DNA from: an uncultured Ruminococcus sp.
GTDB taxonomy: Bacteria > Bacillota > Clostridia > Oscillospirales > Acutalibacteraceae
Direction of reading: 5' to 3'
NCBI GenBank assembly: GCA_902798755.1
Contig: CADBYC010000016.1
Span: 1-52,259, forward strand
DNA: 52,259 nucleotides
This document shows positions 1-9,238 of the stretch, one piece after another. Position 1 is the first letter of the stretch. Each line of letters opens with the position of its first letter. A model generated the notes under the pieces. The model searched no databases and was not told the DNA's origin. It saw only the letters and a list, made by a program, of their open reading frames with translations. Position numbers and translations under genes: made by a program.

Positions 1-128
1 TTAAGTATACAGGTAAATCCACGTCTTGCAAAGTGGGGTCACTACATATTATCTAATCCTTGATAAAAAGATTTAATCAGATATTAGTGATATATTTCGT
101 ATAGCTTTGTTGGGATCCTTAGTATAAA

Positions 129-158
129 AAGCGAAAACCGTTGTGGTTTCGCTTGATT
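129..158 (+). terminator. Terminator-like hairpin
   Basis: An inverted repeat, AAGCGAAAACC / GGTTTCGCTT with a short loop, is followed by GATTTT. It probably ends a gene lying left of the window. The T-run is short and overlaps the next promoter's -35 box. I see no gene in positions 1-128, which are AT-rich. Confidence 0.5.
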
Positions 159-181
159 TTCCCGATACAAAGTACTATAAT
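153..181 (+). promoter_or_regulatory. Sigma-A promoter of the V-ATPase operon
   Basis: TTGATT at 153-158 and a perfect TATAAT at 176-181 are separated by 17 bases. The first gene of the ATPase operon starts at 319, leaving a leader of about 130 nt. Confidence 0.7.
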
Positions 182-318
182 AATATTCGATTACGTGAAA
201 GACAATCAGCCTGACGGTCGATGAAGATACCGTCAATAAAAAGGGGAAACTTCCCGTTAAAACTATGGGTCGGATATCCGCGGTCGGGCAGACGTGAGAA
301 ACAACGGAGGTGAGAGTT

Positions 319-627
319 ATGCAGGATATGATCAAGAGGATCATCGAGGCGGATCACGAGGCGAGAGCACTGGAAGAGGACAATCAAATCGCCGCCGAAA
401 AAGAAAAGGCGAGGATCGAAGCGCAGGCTCAGGCTATCCATAAAAAATATATGGAAGAAGCAGATGAAGAGATCGCGAAGAATGAGGCGTATCTCGAAAA
501 GCTGTATGAGAGAAAGCTCAGCGAGGAAGAAGCGAAGCAGGAATCCGTGATGATCAAGCTGAGATCTGATTTTGAGAACAACCGTGACAGATGGGTCGAC
601 GAGATCGTCAATCGTGTGATCGGCTGA
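319..627 (+). CDS. V-type ATP synthase peripheral stalk subunit G/H
   Basis: A 102-residue, highly charged protein that is almost wholly alpha-helical and rich in Glu, Lys, Ala and Arg, with no hydrophobic segment. This matches the coiled-coil G/H (NtpF/AtpH) stalk subunit that pairs with subunit E. The ATG at 319 is preferred to the in-frame GTG at 310 because GGAGG at 306-310 lies 8 bases before it and overlaps the GTG. It is first in the operon, 16 bases before subunit C, and that position supports the call. Coiled-coil proteins are hard to assign from sequence alone. Confidence 0.75.
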   Translation: MQDMIKRIIEADHEARALEEDNQIAAEKEKARIEAQAQAIHKKYMEEADEEIAKNEAYLEKLYERKLSEEEAKQESVMIKLRSDFENNRDRWVDEIVNRVIG

Positions 628-643
628 CCGGAGGTGAGTGGTG

Positions 644-1678
644 ATGTCTACGACATCCTTTGCTGTCCTCGCGAAAGCGAGGGCAAAATACGGCAGATTT
701 CTGTCGGAGCATGACTATGACGGGATACTTGCCTGTCAAAGCGTCGCCGAGGTGATGGTGTATCTCAAAACCTACACCCACTTCGCGCCGATCTTGTCTG
801 GAGTCGATGAACGCGAGGTGCACCGCGGCAGACTGGAAACGCTGTTGAGGCAATATCAGTTCAATGAGTTTGACTCGATGTGCCGATATGATTCCTCTGT
901 CAGCGAGGGGTTTTCTCGATTCGTTATTGAAAGGACGGAGGTCGAACAGCTCGTCCACTTTATGGTGCTGCTCAACTCGCAGTCGACGGATACCTTTATT
1001 TTCCGCTTTCCCGCTTTTTTTGCAAAGCATACGGAGATCGACTTTGAACGGCTTGCGACGGTGAATGATTACAGCACGTTTCTTGACGTGATCGCTCACA
1101 CGTCGTACCATGAAGAGCTCAAAAAATATCGGCCCGACAATAAGGGCAGACTGCCCGTAGCGCATATCGAGAATAATCTCTATGGTCTGATCTTTGATCA
1201 TATGATAGCGTTCATCAACAAAAAGACCAAGGGGACGGAGCGACAGGAGCTGACGGATATTTTCCGAAAGCTCTATGACCTGAGCATGATCTCGAGAATC
1301 ATACGACTAAAGCGGTATTATCATATGCCTCCCGAGCAGATCAGGGCTACCGTTACCCCTGAACGCAGCGGGCTGAGCAAAAAGATGATCACAAGAATGT
1401 GTGAGGCGGAAACTGCCGAGGACGTTTATCGGATCGTGAACGATTCCAAATACGCAAGGCTCGTCAGCAACGCGGGTACGGAATATCAGGGCGATATCGG
1501 CCCCCGCGTACAATATCAGATCGCAAAGCAAAAATTGCATTTTTCCAACAATCCGTCGGTCGTGATGATCTCGTTTATGTTCCTCTCGGAAACAGAGCTG
1601 ATGAACGTCATCTGTATGATAGAGGGCATACGTTATCAGGTCGACCCTAAAACCATTCGGTCAATGCTGATCCGCTAA
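644..1678 (+). CDS. ntpC: V-type ATP synthase subunit C
   Basis: 344 residues. This is the funnel-shaped central-stalk socket (C/d subunit) linking the rotor shaft DF to the K ring. The family's repeated helical units are recognisable: an N-terminal AKARAKYGRFLS segment, a middle LYDLSMISRIIRLKRYY stretch and a C-terminal GIRYQVDPKTIRSML segment. The ATG at 644 is preferred because GGAGG (630-634) is correctly spaced to it, whereas the GTG at 638 is only three bases away. It lies between the stalk gene and subunit I in the operon. Confidence 0.9.
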   Translation: MSTTSFAVLAKARAKYGRFLSEHDYDGILACQSVAEVMVYLKTYTHFAPILSGVDEREVHRGRLETLLRQYQFNEFDSMCRYDSSVSEGFSRFVIERTEVEQLVHFMVLLNSQSTDTFIFRFPAFFAKHTEIDFERLATVNDYSTFLDVIAHTSYHEELKKYRPDNKGRLPVAHIENNLYGLIFDHMIAFINKKTKGTERQELTDIFRKLYDLSMISRIIRLKRYYHMPPEQIRATVTPERSGLSKKMITRMCEAETAEDVYRIVNDSKYARLVSNAGTEYQGDIGPRVQYQIAKQKLHFSNNPSVVMISFMFLSETELMNVICMIEGIRYQVDPKTIRSMLIR

Positions 1679-1702
1679 CCGTTATAAAGAGGTGAAAATT
1701 AC

Positions 1703-3640
1703 TTGGCTGTATTATCGATTCGGGCTGTGAACATCATCGGACTGACAAAGTACATCGATGAAGTGATCACGGTCCTCGGCGAATCGGGTGTGTTCCACCC
1801 CGACGAGGTCTCCACTTTCTATACAGAGCTGCAGGAATTTACGCATGTGCCGACCAACAATACTTACGCCGAGCATCTGACAAATCTGAAATCCGCTTTG
1901 AACAGGACCAAGTTCGACTGTCGGGTAGGGGAAGTGAACGACTACGCTCCCTCAGCGGAGGAGCTGGGAAGTCTCTCTGATTCTATCGTCGCCGATATCG
2001 ACTTGCTGTCTGACAAGAAAGAAGCCGTCAGAGCACAGCTCAGAGAAGCAAAGCGCAATTACAGCGTCGCAAGTCATTTTTCGGGACTGGACGTCGAGAT
2101 CGGAGAGGTCCTCAAGCTCAAGTACATGAAGGCGCGCTTCGGAAAGCTGCCCAAGGACAGCATGTCGAAGCTGAGCCTGTACAAAAAAAATCAATACGTC
2201 GATTTCATGGTGTGTACCGAGGACAGGACGCACTGCTGGGGCGTATACTTCACGCCCGCCGATCAGGCGGAAAAGATCGACAGGATCTTTGAAGGACTGT
2301 ACTTTGAGCCTGTCGAGCTGGTAGGCGGCAATGAAACGCCGGAGCAGAGGATCGAGATCTATAAGGAGCAGATCCCCGCTTTGGAGCAAGAGCTGAAAGA
2401 GGCACAGGAGAAGATCGACCGCTATCTGAAGGATAACGAGGAGATGATCTCCCGCTGTCTGTCAAAGCTCGAGGAAATAGTGCTGTACATGGGTATCCGC
2501 AGTAAGGCGCTGCAGCACGGCAACAGCTTCATCATCGTCGGCTGGGTGCCCTCGGAGAACGCGGGTGAGATCAAGAAGCGCCTGACAAAGATCAGGAGCG
2601 TTGAGCTGGATTTCTCCGACGCGAAAAAGGAGCTCGATAAGCGGCCGCCTGTCAAGCTGAAAAACGTGTTCTTCGCAAAGCCGTTCGAGTTCTATACCGA
2701 GATGTACGGCGTGCCGAAATATAACGAGGTCGACCCGACGACCTTCGTCTCGATCACCTATATTATCATCTTCGGCATCATGTTCGCCGACCTCGGTCAG
2801 GGCTTTATCCTGAGTATCGTAGGCTGGCTGATGTGGAAGATCAGAAAGATGAAGATCGGCAAGATCTTACTGCCGTGCGGTATATCCTCGATGGTGTTCG
2901 GAACGCTGTTCGGAAGCGTATTCGGCTTTGAGCATTTGCTCGACCCGATGTACCGCTCGATGGGCTATAAAGAAAAGCCGTTTGAGGTCATGGCTTCTCA
3001 AAACACGAATCTGATCATCTTTGCCGCGATCGGCATCGGCGTGATGCTGCTGATCGTCGCGATGTTCTTCAACGTGTACAGCTCGCTCAAGCAGAAGAAT
3101 TACGGCAGGGCGCTGTTCAGTACCAGCGGCGTAGCGGGAATCCTGTTCTACGGTTCGCTGGTGTTCGGACTGGTTTCTGAGATGTTCCTCGGTAGTCACG
3201 TGATGACTGCGCCGTATATCATCGGACTGGTGGTCGTTCCGTTCATCCTGATCTTCTTCAGTGAACCACTGACGGAATTGGTCAACGGCGAGAAGGATTG
3301 GCAGCCCGAAAGCTGGGGCGGCTATATCGTCGAGAAGCTGTTCGAGTCCATCGAGATACTGCTCAGCTACGTCACCAACACCATGAGCTTCTTGCGTGTC
3401 GGAGCGTTCGTGCTGGTTCACGCGGGTATGATGATGGTCGTGTTCGTGTTAGCGGAGACTGTCGGCGGCGTGGGCTACTGGGTGATCGTCGTCATCGGCA
3501 ACGCGCTGGTGATGGTGCTCGAGGCGCTGCTTGTCGCGATACAGGTTCTCAGACTGGAATACTATGAGCTGTTCAGCCGCTTCTACTCGGGCGAGGGCAG
3601 ACCCTTTGAGCCCGTGCGGTTCAACGCTGAAACGGAATAA
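1703..3640 (+). CDS. ntpI: V-type ATP synthase subunit I (membrane stator)
   Basis: 645 residues, the normal size for subunit I/a, the static membrane subunit that forms the two ion half-channels against the K ring. The first ~340 residues are soluble and helical (peripheral-stalk docking). The C-terminal half holds about seven or eight membrane segments, including one with the family-typical LRVGAFVLVHAGMM and a late ALLVAIQVLRLEYYELFSRFY, which contains the conserved basic and acidic residues of the last helix. The start is TTG at 1703 with AGAGGTG eight bases upstream; no ATG lies nearby in frame. Confidence 0.95.
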   Translation: MAVLSIRAVNIIGLTKYIDEVITVLGESGVFHPDEVSTFYTELQEFTHVPTNNTYAEHLTNLKSALNRTKFDCRVGEVNDYAPSAEELGSLSDSIVADIDLLSDKKEAVRAQLREAKRNYSVASHFSGLDVEIGEVLKLKYMKARFGKLPKDSMSKLSLYKKNQYVDFMVCTEDRTHCWGVYFTPADQAEKIDRIFEGLYFEPVELVGGNETPEQRIEIYKEQIPALEQELKEAQEKIDRYLKDNEEMISRCLSKLEEIVLYMGIRSKALQHGNSFIIVGWVPSENAGEIKKRLTKIRSVELDFSDAKKELDKRPPVKLKNVFFAKPFEFYTEMYGVPKYNEVDPTTFVSITYIIIFGIMFADLGQGFILSIVGWLMWKIRKMKIGKILLPCGISSMVFGTLFGSVFGFEHLLDPMYRSMGYKEKPFEVMASQNTNLIIFAAIGIGVMLLIVAMFFNVYSSLKQKNYGRALFSTSGVAGILFYGSLVFGLVSEMFLGSHVMTAPYIIGLVVVPFILIFFSEPLTELVNGEKDWQPESWGGYIVEKLFESIEILLSYVTNTMSFLRVGAFVLVHAGMMMVVFVLAETVGGVGYWVIVVIGNALVMVLEALLVAIQVLRLEYYELFSRFYSGEGRPFEPVRFNAETE

Positions 3641-3708
3641 AAAAGCAGAACGGCGACAGAGGCGTTTTTACCCGCCGCGCCGACTGTTGAACAAATTATA
3701 TTACTTGA

Positions 3709-3725
3709 CGACCGATGCTCGGTCG
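3709..3725 (+). other. Hairpin just upstream of the K-subunit ribosome site
   Basis: A perfect 7-bp stem, CGACCGA TGC TCGGTCG, sits 7 bases before the GGAGG of the next gene in a 105-base spacer, by far the longest gap in the operon. It has no T-run, so it is not a terminator. It may be an RNA-processing or stability element that raises expression of the multicopy ring subunit (inference). Confidence 0.4.
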
Positions 3726-3745
3726 CTGATGTGGAGGTTATTATT

Positions 3746-4174
3746 ATGTCACTGTTTGATTGTTTATTGATGGCTTTGCCTGTTGTATTTTTGATCGGCT
3801 CCGTTCTGATCGCCGTTAAGGCGGTATCCCGCGGTAAGAGCAGAAAGACGGCTGTGCTGATGCAGCTCGCTTCTTTTGCCTTTGTTTTCGCGATCTGCAT
3901 GATCTGTCCGTTCGCGGCAAGCGCGGCGGGTGAGGAAGCGGCTCAGGCGGCTACCGACGCGAGCGGTATGGCGTTCATCGGCGCGGCTGCGGCGACGGGT
4001 CTGAGCTGTATCGGCGGCGGTATCGCGGTCGGTAACGCGGCTCCCGCGGCGATCGGCGCGACCAGCGAGGATCCCAAGGCGTTCGGTAAGGCGATCATCT
4101 TCGTCGCGCTGGGCGAAGGTATCGCGCTGTACGGCATGCTGATCTCCATCATGATCCTGTCAAAGGTCGGTTAA
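3746..4174 (+). CDS. ntpK: V-type ATP synthase proteolipid subunit K
   Basis: 142 residues. The rotor-ring proteolipid hairpin occupies about residues 77-141 (GMAFIGAAAATG to the C-terminus). The ion-binding carboxylate is Glu124 in LGEGIALYG. The first ~70 residues are an extra hydrophobic region with two possible membrane segments, about residues 5-24 and 36-53, the second ending in an Ala-rich stretch (FAASAAGEEA) that resembles a signal-peptidase site. A bare single-hairpin c subunit is about 70-90 residues, so this N-terminal half is an addition, possibly a cleaved leader. The start ATG follows GGAGG at 3733-3737. Confidence 0.92.
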   Translation: MSLFDCLLMALPVVFLIGSVLIAVKAVSRGKSRKTAVLMQLASFAFVFAICMICPFAASAAGEEAAQAATDASGMAFIGAAAATGLSCIGGGIAVGNAAPAAIGATSEDPKAFGKAIIFVALGEGIALYGMLISIMILSKVG

Positions 4175-4183
4175 GAAATCGAC

Positions 4184-4492
4184 ATGAAATTCTTTTTGAT
4201 CAGCGACAACGTCGATACGCAGACGGGCATGCGCTTTGCGGGTATCGAGGGCGTTGTCGTGCATGAAGAGGAAGAGGTCAGGCGGGAACTGACCGGCGCG
4301 ATGGAGCGCGAGGATATCGCGGTGATCCTGATGACGGAAAAGCTCGTATCCTTATGCCCCGATATCGTGTATGATTTGAAACTCAACCGTAAACAGCCGC
4401 TGATCGTCGAGATCCCCGACCGCCATGGCAACGGAAGGACGAAGGATAGTATCACCAGATACGTTCAGGACGCGATCGGCGTAAAGCTGTAA
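4184..4492 (+). CDS. ntpG: V-type ATP synthase subunit F
   Basis: 102 residues, the usual size for subunit F, the small central-shaft protein that binds subunit D and modulates ATPase activity. The N-terminus (MKFFLISDNVDTQTGMRFAG) and the segment DIAVILMTEKL are characteristic of its Rossmann-like N-domain. The C-terminal tail (SITRYVQDAIGVKL) corresponds to the helix that contacts the A/B ring. It begins 9 bases after the K stop. Confidence 0.93.
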   Translation: MKFFLISDNVDTQTGMRFAGIEGVVVHEEEEVRRELTGAMEREDIAVILMTEKLVSLCPDIVYDLKLNRKQPLIVEIPDRHGNGRTKDSITRYVQDAIGVKL

Positions 4493-4508
4493 AAGGAGAA
4501 GAAACCTT

Positions 4509-5099
4509 ATGCCAAAGGATAAAACAGATAATTTTCTGAAGGCGATCAAGAAATACGCCAAGGAGCAAAAGACCGCCATGCACGGCGAAGTCAAACAGCT
4601 CAAAACGGAGCGCCTGAAGGAAGCGGAAGAAGAAGCGAAGCGTGAGAGCCAGCGTAAGATCAAGGAGAACCTGCGCAAATCCCGCAACCGCAAGACCGCT
4701 CAGTTTGCCAAAGAAGCGCGAGAGAACAGAAGCAAGCTGTTTGTCGAGCGCGCGAAAATGGTGGACGAGGTCTTCGCGGCGGCCGGTGAAAAGCTGATCG
4801 CGTATACCGCTACCGACGATTATAAAGAGGCGCTGAGAAACAGCGCGAGGGAGATCGCCGCTTTATTTGAAGATAACGACTGTGTCATTATGCTGAGCGA
4901 GAGAGATATGTCCGCCGCGGAGGAGATCAAAGGATTCTTCGGCGGGAATGTACAGGTACAGGCGGATCAGGATATCACCATCGGCGGGATCAAGGGCTTT
5001 TGCGAGAGCAAGAGCATCATCGCCGACGAGACGCTTGACACCAAGCTGCAGGCTCAGCGCGAGTGGTTTGTGGAGCATGCCGCTCTGAGCGTGGTTTAA
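4509..5099 (+). CDS. ntpE: V-type ATP synthase subunit E
   Basis: 196 residues. The first ~90 form a charged coiled coil, and the last ~100 form the globular head (VDEVFAAAGEKLIAY... GGIKGFCESKSIIADETLD) that caps subunits A/B in the peripheral stalk. The segment GGIKGFC and the following DETLD are typical of the family. It has AAAGGAG at 4492-4498 and starts 16 bases after subunit F. With the first gene of the operon it should form the EG stalk. Confidence 0.9.
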   Translation: MPKDKTDNFLKAIKKYAKEQKTAMHGEVKQLKTERLKEAEEEAKRESQRKIKENLRKSRNRKTAQFAKEARENRSKLFVERAKMVDEVFAAAGEKLIAYTATDDYKEALRNSAREIAALFEDNDCVIMLSERDMSAAEEIKGFFGGNVQVQADQDITIGGIKGFCESKSIIADETLDTKLQAQREWFVEHAALSVV

Positions 5100-5167
5100 G
5101 ACTATAGCAAGGCAAGACGCGCGCCTGAATGATGCGGGCTGCCTTGAATCGAAAGAGAAGATTGTAT

Positions 5168-6922
5168 ATGAATCAAAATGTGATTTACGGTATCAACGGC
5201 CCTGTCGTTACCGTAAAGGATACCGACAGCTTTGAAATGATGGAAATGGTCTATGTCGGTGAACAGAAGCTGGTCGGCGAGGTGATCGGTATCACCGATC
5301 GTCTGACCACGATACAGGTGTATGAGGAAACGACCGGACTCAGACCCGGCGACCCTGTCTCGGGCACCGGCGCGCCGATGAACGTGCTGTTGGGACCCGG
5401 TATCATCGACAATATCTTTGACGGCATCGAACGTCCTCTAAAGGCGATCGAGGAGCAGTCCGGCGCGTTCATCAGCAGAGGCGCGGCGGTCTCTTCACTG
5501 GACACGGAAAGAGAATGGGCTGTCACCATGCAGGTGAAGGTCGGCGACAAGCTCACGGGCGGTCAGATCTACGCGACCGTTCCCGAGACGCCGATCATCG
5601 AGCACCGCGTGATGGTGTCTCCCGATCTGTCGGGCACTGTCGTTGAGATCAAGCCCGACGGCAACTATAAGCTGCACGATACGGTGGCGGTCATCGAGGA
5701 TGAAGCGGGGCAGAAGCACGAGTTGACCCTGTGCCAGAAATGGCCGATCAGAACTTCAAGACCCGTTAAGAACAGATTAGCGCCCACGATCCCGCTGATC
5801 ACCGGTCAGCGCGTGATGGATACGCTGTTCCCTGTCGCGAAGGGTGGAACGGCGGCGATCCCCGGCGGCTTCGGTACAGGCAAGACCATGAACCAGCATC
5901 AGCTGGCGAAGTGGTGCGACGCGGATATCATCATCTACGTCGGCTGCGGCGAGCGCGGCAATGAGATGAGCCAGGTACTGGACGAATTCTCGGAGCTGAT
6001 CGACCCGAAGTCCAACCGTCCGATGACGGACAGGACGGTGCTCATCGCCAACACATCCAACATGCCTGTCGCGGCGCGTGAGGCTTCGATCTACACGGGC
6101 ATCACGCTGGCGGAGTACTACCGCGACATGGGCTATCACGTCGCGATGATGGCGGACTCCACCTCTCGATGGGCAGAGGCGCTCAGAGAGATCTCGGGAC
6201 GACTGGAGGAGATGCCCGCGGAAGAGGGCTTCCCCGCGTATCTGCCCTCCCGACTGGCGGAATTCTATGAAAGAGGCGGCAGAGCGGAGGTACTGTCGGG
6301 CGGCGAAGGTTCTGTGACCCTGATCGGCGCGGTGTCGCCGCAGGGCTCTGACTTCTCGGAGCCTGTCACGCAGAACACCAAGCGTTTTACGCGCGTGTTC
6401 TGGGCGCTTGACAAGTCGCTCGCGTACGCAAGACACTACCCCGCGATCAACTGGATCGACAGCTACAGCGAATATTTCAATGACCTCGACCCGTGGTTCA
6501 GGGAGAATCTCGGCGAGGAATTTGTGGAATACAGAAATCAGATCAGCGCTCTTCTGCAGGAGGAAAGCTCCCTGATGGAGATCGTCAAGCTGATCGGCTC
6601 CGACGTTCTGCCCGACGACCAGAAGCTGGTCATCGAGACGGCGAGAGTGATCCGCGTGGGCTTCTTACAGCAGAACGCCTTCCACGCGGAGGACACCTAT
6701 GTGCCGCTTGAAAAGCAGAAGAAGATGATGCAGGTCATTTTGCACTTGCACGCGAAGGCGAAAGAGGTCGTCGCGCGGGAGATCCCGATCTCGCGTATCA
6801 CGGAGCTCGGATTGTTTGACAAGTTGACGAAGATGAAATACGATATCCCCAACAACCGCTTGGAGATGTTTGACGAATATATCGAGGATATCGACGAACA
6901 GCTCGGTACCTTGTTAGCGTAA
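5168..6922 (+). CDS. ntpA: V-type ATP synthase catalytic subunit A
   Basis: 584 residues, the normal length. The catalytic A subunit hydrolyses or makes ATP at the A/B interface. The P-loop GGFGTGKT is at about residues 232-239, followed by MNQHQLAKW and GCGERGNEM, the catalytic-Glu segment. Further landmarks are [23 protein letters not shown] and [23 protein letters not shown]. The ~80-residue non-homologous insertion before the P-loop ([18 protein letters not shown]) distinguishes A from F-type beta. The start is ATG 5168 with AGAGAAG upstream; an earlier in-frame ATG at 5129 would add 13 Arg-rich residues without a good ribosome site. Confidence 0.97.
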   Translation: MNQNVIYGINGPVVTVKDTDSFEMMEMVYVGEQKLVGEVIGITDRLTTIQVYEETTGLRPGDPVSGTGAPMNVLLGPGIIDNIFDGIERPLKAIEEQSGAFISRGAAVSSLDTEREWAVTMQVKVGDKLTGGQIYATVPETPIIEHRVMVSPDLSGTVVEIKPDGNYKLHDTVAVIEDEAGQKHELTLCQKWPIRTSRPVKNRLAPTIPLITGQRVMDTLFPVAKGGTAAIPGGFGTGKTMNQHQLAKWCDADIIIYVGCGERGNEMSQVLDEFSELIDPKSNRPMTDRTVLIANTSNMPVAAREASIYTGITLAEYYRDMGYHVAMMADSTSRWAEALREISGRLEEMPAEEGFPAYLPSRLAEFYERGGRAEVLSGGEGSVTLIGAVSPQGSDFSEPVTQNTKRFTRVFWALDKSLAYARHYPAINWIDSYSEYFNDLDPWFRENLGEEFVEYRNQISALLQEESSLMEIVKLIGSDVLPDDQKLVIETARVIRVGFLQQNAFHAEDTYVPLEKQKKMMQVILHLHAKAKEVVAREIPISRITELGLFDKLTKMKYDIPNNRLEMFDEYIEDIDEQLGTLLA

Positions 6923-6936
6923 AGGAGGGAACGCAG

Positions 6937-8334
6937 TTGATCATAGATTATGTAGGCGTTAAGGAAATCAACGGCTCGCTGATCGTCATGGACGGCGTCA
7001 AAGGCGTTTCCAATGAAGAGATCGTCGATATCAAGCTCGACGACGGGTCGGTGCGTCAGGGACGTGTAGTACAGATCGAAGGCGAGCGGATCGTGGTGCA
7101 GGTCTTTGAGGGCACGAGAAGGATCAGCCTGAAAAATACCCGCACCCGCCTGACAGGCCATCCGATGGAAATGCCGCTGTCTCCCGAGATCATCGGCAGA
7201 GTGCTCGACGGCGCGGGCAGACCCGCCGACGGACTGGGCGAGATCTTCCCTGTCAAAAAAGCAAATATCAACGGAACACCCATCAATCCGGTGTCACGCG
7301 TCTATCCGAAAAACTATATCAATACCGGTATCTCGACCATCGACACGCTGATGACCCTGATCCGCGGACAGAAGCTGCCGATCTTCTCGGGCTCCGGTAT
7401 GACCCATAACGACCTCGCGGTACAGATCGTACGACAGGCGAAGATCAGCGGCGCCGACAGCAATAACTTCGGCGTGGTCTTCGCGGCGATGGGCGTACAG
7501 AAGGACGTAGCGGAATATTTCCGCAAGAGCTTTGAGGAAAGCGGCGTTCTCTCGCGCGTCGTCATGCTGTTGAACCTTTCTAACGACCCGATCATCGAGC
7601 GTACGCTGACGCCGCGATGCGCCTTGACGGTGGCGGAATATCTCGCCTTTGAGCTCGACATGCATATCCTCGTCATTATGACGGATATGACCTCTTACGC
7701 AGAGGCGCTGCGTGAGTTCTCGTCCTCTAAGGGTGAGATCCCCGGCAGAAAGGGTTATCCCGGTTATCTGTACTCCGACCTTGCTTCTCTGTACGAAAGA
7801 GCGGGTATGATCAAGGGCCATTCGGGCTCTGTCACACAGATCCCGATCCTCACCATGCCCAACGACGATATCACTCATCCGATCCCCGATCTGACGGGAT
7901 ACATCACGGAGGGACAGATCGTACTTGACCGCGCGTTGCAGGGTCAGGGAATCTACCCGCCTGTCAGCGTGTTGCCGTCGCTGTCGCGACTGATGAAGGA
8001 CGGCATCGGCGAGGGCTACACCCGTGCCGATCATCAGGCGCTGGCGAATCAGCTCTTTGCTTCCTACGCGAAGGTCATCGACGCGAGAGCGCTGGCTTCG
8101 GTCATCGGCGAAGAGGAGCTCTCTCCGATCGACAAGAAGTATATCGCCTTCGGCAAGCTGTTTGAGGAGAAATTCGTCAATCAGGGCTTCACGGAGAACA
8201 GGAGCATCGAGCAGAGCTTAGACCTCGGCTGGGAGCTGCTGTCGACCTTGCCCAGAGCGGAGCTCGACCGCGTGGACGACGCAGTGCTGGATATATACTT
8301 CAAGGACAAGGATAAAAAGAAGGAATTGTTATAA
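6937..8334 (+). CDS. ntpB: V-type ATP synthase subunit B
   Basis: 465 residues, full length. This is the non-catalytic nucleotide-binding partner of subunit A. It lacks a true P-loop: the corresponding position reads [15 protein letters not shown], as is normal for [35 protein letters not shown] is the conserved core, followed by [15 protein letters not shown]. The start is TTG at 6937, 7 bases after an excellent AAAGGAGGG at 6921-6929. The stop overlaps the first base of subunit D's ATG (TAATG). Confidence 0.97.
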   Translation: MIIDYVGVKEINGSLIVMDGVKGVSNEEIVDIKLDDGSVRQGRVVQIEGERIVVQVFEGTRRISLKNTRTRLTGHPMEMPLSPEIIGRVLDGAGRPADGLGEIFPVKKANINGTPINPVSRVYPKNYINTGISTIDTLMTLIRGQKLPIFSGSGMTHNDLAVQIVRQAKISGADSNNFGVVFAAMGVQKDVAEYFRKSFEESGVLSRVVMLLNLSNDPIIERTLTPRCALTVAEYLAFELDMHILVIMTDMTSYAEALREFSSSKGEIPGRKGYPGYLYSDLASLYERAGMIKGHSGSVTQIPILTMPNDDITHPIPDLTGYITEGQIVLDRALQGQGIYPPVSVLPSLSRLMKDGIGEGYTRADHQALANQLFASYAKVIDARALASVIGEEELSPIDKKYIAFGKLFEEKFVNQGFTENRSIEQSLDLGWELLSTLPRAELDRVDDAVLDIYFKDKDKKKELL

Positions 8335-8978
8335 TGGCTGTACAGGCTGTACCCACCAAGGGCAATCTGATGAATACCAAAAAGTCGCTGTCGCTGGCGA
8401 GGATCGGATACGATCTGCTCGACCGCAAGCGCAATATCCTGATCCGCGAGATGATGACGCTGATCGATCACGCCAACGCGATCCAGGAGCAGATCGACAG
8501 CGCGTATGACAACGCGTACTTCGCGCTGCAGCGCGCCAATATCACGAACGGCTTCTGTGAGGATATCGCGCGGGCGATCCCTGTCGAGGACGGTCTGAAG
8601 CTGGATTTCAGAAGCGTCATGGGCGTGGAGATCCCCGTGCTGACGATGGACGAGAACGACGACGGCAATCAGCTCCACTACGGGACGCAGATGGCGAATT
8701 CAGCCGTCGACAACGTGTATATCCATTTCACGAAGGTGAAGGAGCTGACGGTAGAGCTGGCGGAGATCGAGAACAGCGTGTACCGACTGGCGGACGCGAT
8801 CAAGAAAACGCAGAAGCGCGCCAACGCGCTCAAAAATATCATGATCCCGCGGTTTGAGGAAACGGTCAAATTTATCACCGACGCGCTCGATGAAAAGGAC
8901 AGAGAGGAATTCAGCCGCTTAAAGGTCATCAAGCGTAAAAAGCTCAGAGAAAGCGCTCAGCGCTCTGAAACAGAATAA
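8334..8978 (+). CDS. ntpD: V-type ATP synthase subunit D
   Basis: 214 residues, the family's usual length. This is the central rotor shaft turning inside the A3B3 ring. The N-terminal PTKGNLMNTKKSLSLARIGYDLLDRKRNIL is the D-subunit signature, and the long C-terminal helix contains the conserved RRANALKNIMIPRF-like segment (here KRANALKNIMIPRFEETVKFI). The start overlaps the stop of B by one base, indicating translational coupling. A terminator follows 14 bases after the stop. Confidence 0.97.
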   Translation: MAVQAVPTKGNLMNTKKSLSLARIGYDLLDRKRNILIREMMTLIDHANAIQEQIDSAYDNAYFALQRANITNGFCEDIARAIPVEDGLKLDFRSVMGVEIPVLTMDENDDGNQLHYGTQMANSAVDNVYIHFTKVKELTVELAEIENSVYRLADAIKKTQKRANALKNIMIPRFEETVKFITDALDEKDREEFSRLKVIKRKKLRESAQRSETE

Positions 8979-8991
8979 GAGGAAACGGAAC

Positions 8992-9016
8992 AAAGGCGGC
9001 TTAGGTCGCCTTTTTC
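8992..9016 (+). terminator. Rho-independent terminator of the V-ATPase operon
   Basis: AAGGCG ... CGCCTT stem with a short loop, followed by TTTTTC. Confidence 0.8.
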
Positions 9017-9124
9017 TTTATGCCGATTTTTTGATGATGAGGTTTGGAAAAATGTATGAGGGGAGCTGCACAAGAGCTTTAAGGGACTATCGGGAATCGG
9101 TAGTATCTTTTTTGGAAAAAGATA

Positions 9125-9152
9125 GTGACAAATTTTAGAAATTCAGTATAAT
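9125..9152 (+). promoter_or_regulatory. Promoter of the ABC efflux operon
   Basis: GTGACA at 9125-9130, 16-base spacer, perfect TATAAT at 9147-9152. The first gene starts at 9239. Confidence 0.6.
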
Positions 9153-9238
9153 AAGAGCATGTCCGAGTTTCGGACCGTCAGGGTTCAAGCCGCTTGGCGG
9201 CTGTTCTCTGTCAGCTAAAAAGTATTACGGAGGTAATC

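Noticed and set aside
7294-8034. A 246-residue minus-strand frame inside V-ATPase subunit B
   Set aside because: Antisense shadow; composition rich in Arg, His and Asp as expected from reading the opposite strand.
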